Origin: Armigeres subalbatus
Lineage: Eukaryota; Arthropoda; Insecta; Diptera; Culicidae
Assembly (NCBI RefSeq): GCF_024139115.2
Contig: NC_085141.1
Coordinates: forward strand, 41,971,065-42,035,064
Direction: 5' to 3'
DNA: 64,000 nt
Below the pieces are notes generated by a model, which saw only the letters and a program-made list of their open reading frames with translations, searched no databases and was not told the DNA's origin. The position numbers and the translations under genes are program-made. Shown in pieces: positions 43,213 through 54,350 of the stretch (positions within the stretch are counted from its first letter, which is position 1; the number at the start of each line of letters is the position of its first letter).

Positions 43213-46200
43213 TTATTCGAAAGTTTTTTTCAGGAAGTCCTCCGGAAATTGCTTAGGAAGTTCCTCCAAAAATTTCTTTAGAAGATTTTCCAAACATACT
43301 TCAGGAAGTTCCTCTAGGAATTCGTCCGGAAGTTTGTCTGGAAATTCCTCCAGATACTTCTTTGCAAATGTCTCCACGAATTCCATTGGAAATCTTCCCA
43401 GGAATTCCTCTGAAAATTCTTCTAGCAATTTCTCCTGAGGATCCTCCAATTCCGTCACAATTTCCTTCAGGAATTCTACCGGAAGTTAATCCAGAATTCC
43501 TCCGGAAGCTCCTACGTGACTTCCTCCAGAAGTTCCTCCAAAAATCCCCCAGGTTTTCCTACGGGAATTCTTCCGGAGCTTCCACCAGGAATTTTTCCAG
43601 ACGCTTCTCCAGGAATTCCTCCAGAAGCTCCTCCAGGAATTGTTCCAGAAGCTCCTCCAAGAATTTCTTCGGATGTTCATCCAGCAATTCCTGCAGTAAT
43701 TCCGCAGGAAGTTCCTCCATCATCAGAAGGAAGTTCCTCCTACAGCAGAAATTTCTCTCGAAGTTCCTCCAGGAATTCCTTTGGCAGTTCCTCCAAAAAT
43801 TCCTTTGGAAGTTCCTCCAAAAATTCCTTTGGCGGTTCCTTCAGGAGTTCCTCCGGAAGTTCCTCCAGGAATTCCTCCGGAAGTTCCTCCAGGAATACCT
43901 TTGAAAGTTCTTCCAGGAATTCTTCCGAAAGTTCCTCCGGAAGTTCTTCCAGGGATTCCTACGTAAGTTTCTCCAGAATTCCTTCGGAAGTTCATCTAGA
44001 AATTCCTCCGGAAATTCCTTCGACAGTTCCTCCAGGAATTCCTTCGGAAGTTCTTCCAGGAATTCCTTCGGAAGTTCCTCCAGAAATTCCTTCGGAAGCT
44101 CCTTCAGGAATTTCTTCGGAAGTTTCTCCAGGAATTCCTTCGGAAATTCCTCCAGGAATTCCTTCGGAAGTTCCTTCGAGAATTCTTTCAAAACTTCTTT
44201 CAGGAATTCCTTCGGAAATTCTTCCAGGAATTCCTTCGGAAGTTTTTCCAGGTATTCTTTCGGAAGTTCTTCCAGAATATCCTTCAGAAGTTCCTCCAGG
44301 AATTGCTTTGGAAGTTCCTCCTGAAATGCCTTCGGAAGTTCCTCCAGGAATTCCTTTGGAATTTCCTCCATTAATTCTTTCGGAAGTTTCTCCAGAAAAT
44401 CCTTTCAGAGTTCCTCTAGGATTTCCTCCGGAAGTTCCTCCAGGAATTCCTTCGGAAGTTTCTACAATAATTCCCTCGGACGTTCATCCAGAACTTCCTT
44501 AGGAACTTCCTCCAGGATTTCATTCGCAAGTTTCTCCAAGAATTCCTTCGGAAGCTCTTCCAGGAATTTTTCTGGAAGTTCATCCATGAACTCCTACGTA
44601 AGTTCCTCCAGAATTTCCTGCGAATGTTCCTCCAGGAATTCCTTCGGAAGTTCCTCAGGGAATTCCTTCGTAAGTTCCTCTGGGAATTCCTTCGGAAGTT
44701 CTTCCGGGAATTCCTTCATAAGTTCCTTCGAGAATTCCTTCGGAAGTTCCTCCGGGAATTCCTTCGGAAGTTCCTCCGGGAATTCCTTCGGAAGTTCCTC
44801 CGGGAATTTTTCGGAAGATTCTCCATGAGTTCCTCCGGAGGTTCCTCCAGGAGTTCCTTCGGAAGCTTCTGCAGGAATTCCATCAGAAGCTCCACCAGGA
44901 TTTCTTTCGGAAGTTCATTTCAGGATTTCCTTCAGAAGCTCCTCCAGAAATTTCCGGAGGAACTTGCAAAGAAATTTCCGGAGGAACTTCCGAAGGAATT
45001 CCCGGAGGATTTTCCGAAGGAATTCCCGGAGGAACTTCTGAAGGAATTCTCGGGGGAACTTCCGAAGGAATTCTCGGAGGAACTTATGAAAGAATTCTCG
45101 AAGGAACTTACGAAGGAATTCCCGGAGGAACTTTCGAAGGAATTCCCGGAGGAACTTCCGAAGGAATTCCCGGAGGAACTTCCGAAGGAATTCCCGGAGG
45201 AACTTCCAAAGGAATTCCCGGAGGAACTTCCAAAGGAATTCCTGGACGAACTTCCGAAGGAATTTCTGGACGAACTTACGAAGGAATTCCTGGAGGAACT
45301 TCAAAATGAATTCCTGAAGAAGGAGGTTCCTAAGGTATTTCTGGAGAATTTATGTAGAGACTCTCGGAGGAAATGCTGGAGAAACTTACAGAGGAATTCC
45401 TGGAATAACTTCCAGAAGAATTCCTGAAGGAACTCTCAAAGGATTTTCTGGAGGAACTTCTGGAGGAATTCCGGGAGGAATTTCCGAAGGAATTCATGGA
45501 GGAACTTTCAAAGGAATTCTTGTAGGAATTCTCGAAGGAATTCCTGGATGAGCTTCCGAAGGTGTTCCTAGAGGAACTTCCGAAGGAATTCCTGGAAGAA
45601 CTTCCGAAGGAATTCCTGGAAACACTTTCGAAAGAACTCCTGGAGGAACTTCCGAAGAATTCCTGGATGAACTTCCGAAGGAATTCCTGGAGGAACTTAC
45701 GTAGGAGAATTCCTGGAGTAGCTTCTGAAGGAATTCCTGAAGAAACTACCGAATGAATTCCTGGAGGAAGTTCCTAAGGAATTTCTGGAAAGAAATTGCT
45801 AGGAACTCCGAAGGAATTCCTGAAGGAACTTCCGGAGGAAGCCCTGGAGGAACTTACAGAGGAATTCCTGGAATAACTTCCGGAAGAATTCGTGAAGGAA
45901 CTCTCAAAGGATTTTCTAGAGGAACTTCCGAAAGAATTCATGGAGGAGGTTCATGAAGTATTTCTGGAGGAACTTCCGAAGGAATTTCTGTAGAAACTCT
46001 CGGAGGAAATGCTGGAGAAACTAACAGAGGAATTCCTAGAATAACTTCCGGAAGAATTTCTGAAGGAACTCTCAAAGGATTTTCTGGAGGAACTTCTGAA
46101 GGAATTCCGGGAGGAACTTGCAAAGGAATTTCCGAGAAAATTTTTAGAGGAATTCCTGGAAGAACTTCCGAAAGAACTCTTGGATGAACTTCCGAAGGAA

Positions 46201-46545
46201 TTCCTGAAGAACTTCCGGAGGAATTCCTGGGTGAACTTCCAAAGGAATTCCTGGAGGAACTTCCGAAGGAATTCCTGGGAGAACTTTCGAAGTAACTCCT
46301 GGAGGAAATGCCGAAGGAATTCCTGGGGGAACTTCCGAAGGAATTCCTGGGGGAACTTCCGAAGGAATTCCTGGAGGGACTTCCGAACGAATTCCTGTAG
46401 GAACTTTCGAAGGAATTTCCGAAGGAATTTCTGGAGCAACTTACGTAAGAATTCCTGGAAGAATTCCTGAAGGAACTTCCGAAGGTATTCCTGGATGAAC
46501 TTCCGGAAGAATTCCTAGAGGACTTCCGAAGGAATTCCCAGAAAA
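43213..46545. repeat. Giant inverted 24-bp satellite
   Basis: The left half (to about 44950) is tandem GGAATTCCTTCGGAAGTTCC-type units of 24 bases. The right half has the reverse complement units, GAAGGAATTCCTGGAGGAAC. The halves are about 1.7 and 1.6 kb and meet near 44945-44960. The unit has no stop in any frame and 24 is divisible by three, so long frames appear on both strands (e.g. 328 codons at 43516-44502 reading PGIPSEVP repeats). These are treated as artefacts. Confidence 0.9.
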
Positions 46546-47107
46546 AATTTTAAATTTTTAAATTTCAATTTTTCTAAGCTTTTAAAATTTGAAAATTCAT
46601 TTTAAAAACAAACTGTTATAGGTACTTTAAAATTTCTTAATTCAATTTTTATTTTTTTCTGATTTTAAATTCTTTTAAAATTTAAATTTCAAAAAGTTCT
46701 AAACCGTCAAATAAATAAAAATTCATATTTATTTGCTTTTAAATTTTACAATATTGGTATTTTTGAATTTTCAAACTTTCAAGTTTGAAAAATTTCAAAT
46801 TTTCATTCAAAAATTTTAATTTTTTTTATTTTTTTCAATTGTTAAAATATGTAATAAAACTCAAAAAACTTTTAAATTTTTTTGTAACAATTTTTCAAAT
46901 TATAATATTTTTAAATTATAAAATTTTTATATCTCCAATTTTTGAATTTTTAATTTTATATCTTTTTATTTTCATTTTTTTATTTTCCAATTTCTTTTGA
47001 ATTTGTTGAATTTCAGAATCGTTACATATTTCAATTTTAAAATTTTTAATTTTTCAAAATTATTAAATTTATAAATTGTTAGTTCGTTACTTCTAATATT
47101 TTTTTAA

Positions 47108-47200
<93 letters not shown>

Positions 47201-47760
47201 AGGGTTGCAAATTCAAATTATTTTTCATGCTTTAGGTTTTAAAATTTGAAAATTTCTAAATTTAAAATTACCAAATTTAAATTCTTTTTTTTTTAATTTG
47301 TAACTTTGAAGTTTAAATTAAAAAAAGGCCTATTTTTTTTAATTTTAAAGTTATTAAATTTCAAATTTTGTTCGCATTTTTTAAATTTTAAACATTTCAA
47401 AATTTCAACATTTTTTAATTTCTTATTTAATTTTTAAATTCCTGTTTTGTGTGATTTTGAGTCTAAAAACAAAAATTTGTTAGGGTGTTTTTGAATTATT
47501 TTGGAGATTTTGCATCTCTCTCTGCAAAATTTGAATTTTTAATTTTATTCACGTTTCAGAAATATTTAGCTTTGAATGATTGTTTTTTTTTTTTTTGTTA
47601 TAAATTTTACTTATAAAATCCTTAATTTAGTACTCTATTGGAACATTCATATTTTTGATCTATTATTTCATTGAAAATAGTATGTTTATTTATAATTTAG
47701 TTAGAACATCTTGTTTGCAAAAAAAGGGAAAGATTTTTTTCGTAAACAGCCCTGCGTTAA
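46546..47760. repeat. AT-rich low-complexity tract
   Basis: About 1.2 kb made almost wholly of AAATTT words and T or A runs, with a TA microsatellite at 47114-47198. No coding frame. Confidence 0.85.
47114..47198. repeat. (TA)n microsatellite
   Basis: More than 40 near-perfect TA units. It can extrude a cruciform. Length in an assembly is unreliable. Confidence 0.95.
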
Positions 47761-47936
47761 ATTTTGAATTCATGGTGGGTAAGCAGCCCTGGGTAAACAT
47801 TTACTAAATAACAATCGTTTCTGTTTTCAATTCAATCTAAATTAAACTAGCGAGAGCAATCAATCACGTTTCTGAAACAGGAACGGCTGAACAGGAACAC
47901 TTTCTCTTACCAATTGGAGGTTGGAAAAATTCCCCA

Positions 47937-48186
47937 TCACTTTGCTACGCGACGACAGCAACAAACTTTTGTGGAACCCTTTTTCTGGATTCTTTTCCTA
48001 GCGCCCAGAAGTACTCTTTCGTGGTAAAAAGCATTGTCAAATCCTGTAACGATTTCAATAAAACAAAAGGATTTTATGTACAATTTGAAATTTACCGCTG
48101 ATTGGAAAATTACCTCCGATTGAATTCGAAGCAAAATATTGTTGTTCCCGCTCTTCGATTTTCGTGCGAAGAAGTTCATCTCCCAT
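47937..48186 (-). CDS. Possible two-exon mini-gene in the CACAG element
   Basis: The minus-strand ATG at 48186 opens exon 1 (48186-48114, MGDELLRTKIEEREQQYFAS). A GTAATT donor at 48113 and a TTACAG acceptor ending at 48044 define a 70-base AT-rich intron, a usual insect size. Exon 2 (48043-47937) continues in frame through FYHERVLLGARKRIQKKGS to TGA. The spliced product would have 59 residues, acidic at the start and basic with a CCCRR cluster at the end. An unspliced frame from 48179 is also open but reads through the intron. No family is recognised. It could be a transposon regulatory protein, a fragment of a larger gene, or chance. Confidence 0.3.
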
Positions 48187-48683
48187 AGTCGGTGATCACG
48201 TCAGCTAACCACCGCTTTCACACAATGCACTTTTCCCGAACTTGAATTTCAATTCACAAATTATATAAATATATTATTTAAAACAACCGAACTGGATTAT
48301 TAAAATAAACAACCGACAACCGAAAACGCGAAAATTCAATATGGCTGTCAGTTCGTTTCAGACTGGACATGAGCACGATCACAGCGTCGTAGGTAATCTT
48401 ACATCAAATCTACGTAATAAAGCACCTGAATAGGTAATATTGCATTTCATTTCCAACGAGCATGATGTGCACCATTTTATGTGTAATAAAATAACTATTT
48501 ACGAAGGTAATTTTCTGTACTTTGAGCGTAACGAAAAAAATATTTTGTCCATCTTATTTTACGTTAAATTGTGTAATAAAGCATCGATATGATTTAAAAA
48601 TACAACAAATTGACTTTTACGTAGACTTTTCAAGTACGTTGTACAAAGTTACATCGTGGCATATTAATATTTTTTTTGCTGTG

Positions 48684-51396
48684 TTGCAATAGATGAAAGT
48701 GTTAATAGATGAGTTATATTGATCTAAAATTTAGCCCAGAATTGTGATCAGTCATCATTATCGGTTGAATTCATAATACTTTCATTAAGGGTTTAGAACC
48801 AAAACGTGAGAAGCAGCTTTTTTGTCGAAATCGATTTTTAACTCTTCATGCGAAATAGCTTTGAAAATGCTCGAAAGACTTTGGAAATGATTGAAATCGT
48901 AATGATGACGACGATTCAATTGAAACGTGGTCTCAAAAGAAGTAAAATAAGATTGATTATTGTTATCGACAGGTTATCTAGCTTCATTCTTTTGGATCAT
49001 CATTTTCCTTAAAAAGAAACCCCAATAGGCTTAACTTTTCTATCCATCCTACTACAACAGTATTCCATATCAAATTGAGCTGTTTGTTCGCGTACTGCAA
49101 GCGCATTCCAATAAGGCAAATCCCGTTCAATTACGCCTGTTTTGGATCCCTGCTTTGTGACATCTCCCCCAGCACCATCGTGGCGGCTGTGGACATTTGT
49201 GTGCTGTCGGACACACGATCCCATGTCACCGAATCTCTGAATCCCAAGAATCCAACAATCGGCACGATCAATTCATTCAGCGCAGAGCATGATTTCGTGA
49301 CCACACTCGCTGTGTTCTGCCTGCGATCGAATCGATCGGGCCCGGTCACTTGGTTTCGATCAATGAGTTCATAAATCAAGGGCGCACCAACCGAACCTCA
49401 GCAGTCAGCATGCTGGAGTGGATGATTCAATCAAGCAATGAACCTCAACGCTCGCTGGCTGCTCTTGTGGGGCGCCCCTTTTGCGGGGGTATCAAACTTT
49501 TGACGACAAGGGGGCCAAGTCGACGATCATGTCGCAGCGATAACGGACCTCTGCTGTGCACTGGTACGGAATTTTCCGCGTCTTGATTGACGCGTGGCAG
49601 CCGTTGTTGTTTCGCTGATTGTTACTCAGTAACTCAGAGGGCATAGGGAGTGAGTCATATGTGGCTAAAACACGGCTAAGCTTGAATGTGAGTTATGCTC
49701 GATATTGGATTTAAAGATTGGACTAACAAGCATTAATGTGGAGGCCACCGTGGCGGCGTTCTATTTTTGTCATTGTGTTAGATGTCGTCGTTATCCGATG
49801 GGGGGTGGCCGTTTGTCATTGAATGCCCCAGTTCTCTTTGGTGCCATACCATCGAGTTCCAACGCAACAGCACACTCAAATCGAAAGCATTTTCTACGCC
49901 CATTTAGTTTTCAATTGTATTGATTGTTCTCCATACAATCAATCCTGCGGCTCCTATTGTGTAGCATCTGGCGGCACTCGAGGCAACCAATCAACCCGGA
50001 AAGAAAGGGGGAAGTATGACATTTCCCTAAGCGATCATTCTTCGACCACGGATCGGAAATTTATATATCAATCAACAACCGGGTCTTTTGTTCGGACTGG
50101 AGCTGTCATCCGCCGGTCGGTAAATTGGCGATGGTGGACATTTCTCGACGATCCGACAAAACCACGTGCACCGCCGTCAAGAATTTAAATCACTCGAAAC
50201 GGAAGCATCGGTGAGGCAAACGTGAGCAGTTCTATTTATTTATCCTAATAGCCAATAAATTGATGGTTTGTCTCGTTGCAAAATCTTCTGGAATCGTCGC
50301 CGTAGTCGACCTGCTTTAACAGTGACGGCCTTTCGGCAGCCGGCTTGCGACAGATTGAAAAATGATCTCATTGTTGTCGAATCATACCACTTTTCCTCGC
50401 AGAAGACGAACTTCCTTTGGTTTTGCTCAGTGCCGGAATTGAACTTGTGCGGAATTGGACGTGTGGAGGCTTATGTACTTTGCATCCGGTTTTGGAAATC
50501 AATTTTAATGATGTGCATTTGTATATGGACATTGGCAGTACCATCGGAGGCAATGATGACTAAAGGCACTTTACTACACCCAACCAGCGTCAGCGAGTAC
50601 TTGGTAATATAGCCCGATTTTTCCATAATACCACTGCCACTGCGTCATTAAGTTGAAAAGCTTCATCAAACACTTGCAACTGCGATTCGAACATGTCTTC
50701 GAATTTGCTTTAGAACAAAACTTGGAGCATAAGCAAAAAGCTCCCATTTAAATTAACACCTGTTCGGATTAGTAAAAAGCATTTCAGTAGTAAAAAATCC
50801 AAATTTGTGGGAATAATTATAAAACAATCAATGACTAGGTACAGGATATTCCTATAAATGACTCGGACCTAAACGAGGAAATGCATTTTTCATTTCCAAA
50901 TCCGCCCATCTCTTCTCACCACGTAACATTTTGCTCACATCTCACTTCGTTCCCACCAGAACGCCCTGCGGAACCGCACTGCGCGAAAACAAATGATTCA
51001 ATTCGCCCAATTTACGTCGTCTTCACTTGAAGGCCATCACTTTTGGGGTTTTGTCTTCCTGCTGAGCTGTGCCACCGTTCCAAATTCGTTTCTCCTCGCA
51101 CTTTTTTTTTTGCAAAGCTTCCCATCTTTCTCGCGGATGCTGATGCGATGTGCGAATACGACCATGCAGGCTCGGCACCAAATTTGTGGCCCAACTGGGG
51201 GCGTCCGACTCCAGGCTCCATCAGCGTGAATGCGGCACGCCGTCCTTGGAGGCCCCATCTGGTCGTGCGGGCCCCTTGCTGTTGGGAAAATGTTCATTTT
51301 CGTACTTGGAGGTACGCAAGGGCAGGGCATTCCTACGAAGTCCTCGCCGGGGCCGTCGTCGTTATCGTCGCGGTGCAAATGAATATAAATGATTAT
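48684..51396. other. Intergenic, mostly unique sequence
   Basis: No supported gene. GC content is higher from 49050 to 51350 and several small frames overlap on both strands (49131-49379, 49823-50188, 51043-51435), none with a recognised domain. It may be host flank or intron. Confidence 0.5.
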
Positions 51397-52661
51397 CACG
51401 GAGAAAAAAATATGGTATTTACAACCATAATTTAGTTTGTTTCAACCAAAATTCCAGTTTGAATTGATCACAAACAAATTTTAGTTTGAATTCACCAATC
51501 TTGTTGTTTGAAACAAACTAAAATTCTATGTTGTAATTCTGGATGTTTACAGTTTGATTTAACTAATCTTTGTTTAGAATAAACTATAATGTTGGTATGT
51601 TCCTTTTGACATTTGTGGAAACAACCAAAATTTTGGTTGTTTCAAACTAAGGCTGGCATTTTAAAATGAACAAATTTGAGTTTGTTTCAAACAAGCTTTT
51701 TGTTTGAAAAGAGCTACGAGTTTTGCTTCTGATTTTTGGTTTCTAATCAAACCTCGATTCAAACAAACAAAAAATCGTGTATGTTTATGTTTTAATTTCA
51801 TGCAGTTTTTATTTATGATTATTTTAATATTCCATAATTTTAAACGCAACTGAAATAAATAATTTCCAAAAATGTAGATCACTCCCGTTCCGAGTCTCGT
51901 TCTGCGGAGTTCCAGGATAGCCACAGGTAGGGGAACGTATAACAGCAGAAGTAAATAAGCTATAAAGATAAATTGAATTTCAACAAATGCTTTGCAATGA
52001 TAAAACGCAAATTATTACCGATTTCCATGATTCAGCATAATTCTTGAACATCTGAAATGAAGATATTAGCAAACTCTGTAGCACTAGCAAAAGTGGAATT
52101 TTTATTAAAAGATTTTACCTGTACTTTTCTACTGAGCAAATATACATAATTCCAATTGGAAAGTTATGTTAAGTTAAGAAACTTAAGTTTTAAATGCTGT
52201 ATACAACTGCGAGAATTAATTTTTCTTCGCTCGAACAAAACAGACCGTCATGTGCTGATGTAGCAAATGAGACAAACTATTGTTTCAGTTTGCTTAAAAC
52301 CACTTTTTAGGTTGACTTGCGGTTAACCAATATAACGCATTATTTTTAACAAAACATTGACTGTTTTAACCTAAAATCATAGTTTGAATTTGTTGATATC
52401 GAACTGTTGTCAGCAAGCTATATCTTATTTAAAACAAATGTGTTTATGGTTGAAAACAACTACATTTTTAGTTTGAATCAACTAAATCTATGTTCAAAAT
52501 AAGGTTAACATCAATGTTTAAAACAACGAGGAAATATAGCTTATTTCAACTATAATCGCGAGTTTAAATCAAGCAAGTATTTACTTTGATACAACTAAAA
52601 TAGAAGGTTGAATTCCAACCATGGTTTTGGTTGTTTCAAACTATTCTTGTTTCTGTCCGTG
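51397..52661. mobile_element. TIR element with CACGGA ends and TTTGAAACAAAC repeats
   Basis: The left end is CACGGAGAAAAAAATATGG and the right end is CTTGTTTCTGTCCGTG, inverted. ATTAT flanks both sides (51392-51396, 52662-52666), a possible 5-bp target duplication. The interior has many spaced TTGTTTCAAACTA words in both orientations. It is 1265 bases with no transposase, so non-autonomous. Confidence 0.7.
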
Positions 52662-52666
52662 ATTAT

Positions 52667-54350
52667 TTCGAGTGGTTGAACCGGGAGGAGTGGAATGCCG
52701 GACGGACCACTCGGCTCGGCAGCTCGGTTGATCTTTATTTAATTTTTTCGCCTCTCCGCGGCGGCCAGATCGGCAAAGATTAATCGAAACGCGTCCGCCG
52801 GAGCGAAGACGGAGGCATCCTCGTGAGTCCTTCTTCTTATGACGCTAATTAAATGTGTTTTTAAAAGTGCAGCTGAATTATGACCATTTATGACATGCAC
52901 TCGGTCGGTCGGTCGGTCGAGCTTTTCGCCGTACGAGAAGGAAGACGCGTGATCGAGATGAGTTATCGCACGGCACGCAGGCAGAGTAGAAGAAGCCATT
53001 TCGCGCGGCGGCTTCGCCGTGGAAGTCTTTTGGTTGCCTGAAGACAGCCGAGCGCGCAACGCATACTTTGTTTACTCGGTGCGTCGGACTCAACGGCAGC
53101 AGCGCCTACTGCGAAAAGGGGGTGAATTATGAATTATTATCTTTATCTTTACGAGTTTTTGGCACGGATCCTCGCTCCTCCGAGGAGGGTTACTTCCCTC
53201 CGAGAATGGCTGTCGGTCTTATCTCGGTAAACTGTGCTGGGCTGACGCCGCCGCAGCCGCGTGCTGGCTGCCGTTAAAAGTGTGATAAAGTGAGCGAGTG
53301 TTGAAATTAAGCAGATGAAAGGAATTTGTCGTAATAAAATTTTTGCATGACGTTTTTCGCGGGCGGCGCGCGGCTCCTTCTGAGTGCATACGGCAGCTTA
53401 AACTGTTTATTAAAATTGCTGCGTGGATTTCGTTTTTTCTTCACGCTTTACCGCGGGAGAAATGAATGTTTTCATGTTTTCCAGCACAGTGGATATTTCA
53501 AGTCGTTTATGCGTCGTCGCTTTGCGACCGGCTTATGCGATGGTCATTTAGATAAGCTGAGGTCAGCCAGTCATAATATTGATTTTTACGGTCGATGCCA
53601 TTAAGGTACATTTTCGCAACATTTTGAAGAATAAAAATATTAAGTTAAATTTGACTTGAAAAAGGATTATGCAGCCAGCGCTGATACTTCCTCTCTCATG
53701 CATTAGAAATAGCCTTTAGGGATATAAAATAGTGGTTGATAATGTCACTGCTAAGGGAATATATGCCACGATTATAATTGATTTCCATCAGTTTCATGTG
53801 AGTTTTTATTTAAATATTCGATGCGAACAGAACAATCCATAAATATTTTGAACTACGAACGCTGTAAGCAACGCAATCCTCTTTGTGCATCCCGCAACCT
53901 CTTTTCCGGGAGATAAGTATCAGCCTTTCAAACCACATTTCATGTCATCTCTGGTTCAACTCTGGCGTCATCAACCCCGATAATAAGTCAGAACGAACCC
54001 AGCGTTTGGACAACCCGTGCAATAAGTTCTACACTTTCCAGCAATTCACTGTCTCCTCCTTAAACTTTTTTCCCTTTGAAAAAGACACAATTCCCGTTTC
54101 GAAACGTCGGGTTAATAAAAAAAAACTCTGTGAAATTTTAAGATAGAGTCGTCGTTCAATAACTATTATTAAAACCTGTAGTCGATCCATAATCAGTAAA
54201 TTCCTATTGGCGTTGGTGAATGTCCTCCTCTGTGGAACGCTTCCCGACATGAAACAAAAGGTGATGGAACGCTTCCCGTCATGAAACAAAAGGTGTCTTA
54301 CGAGATATGAATGCCTACAACCTGACCTGTGAAGGTACGACCTTGTACCC
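52667..54350. other. Intergenic, no gene seen
   Basis: GC-rich to about 53600 with a short GGTC run near 52903-52919. A 30-base duplication (GGAACGCTTCCCGACATGAA and GGAACGCTTCCCGTCATGAA) lies at 54234-54292, just before the satellite. Open frames at 52739-53059, 53347-53604 and 53883-54146 are unrecognised. Confidence 0.5.

Larger units (their letters stand above)
42638..48683. mobile_element. 6-kb element with CACAG ends (CMC-like?)
   Basis: The left end CACAGTAAAAAATAAAAAGT and the reverse complement of the right end CACAGCAAAAAAAATATTAA form a short TIR. Both subterminal regions carry many ACGTAA words and share ACGTACTTGAAAA and TGCACATCAT, as expected of transposase-binding subterminal repeats. 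CAC termini suggest the CACTA/Mirage/Chapaev group, but no transposase was recognised and the TSD is unclear (TT on both sides). Inside are a 3.3-kb inverted satellite, AT-rich filler and a possible small spliced gene. Confidence 0.5.

Noticed and set aside
43516..44502. 328-codon ORF of PGIPSEVP repeats, plus other long frames in 43213-46545
   Set aside because: The 24-base unit has no stop in any frame and a length divisible by three, so open frames appear on both strands automatically. There is no start context, signal peptide or non-repeat domain.
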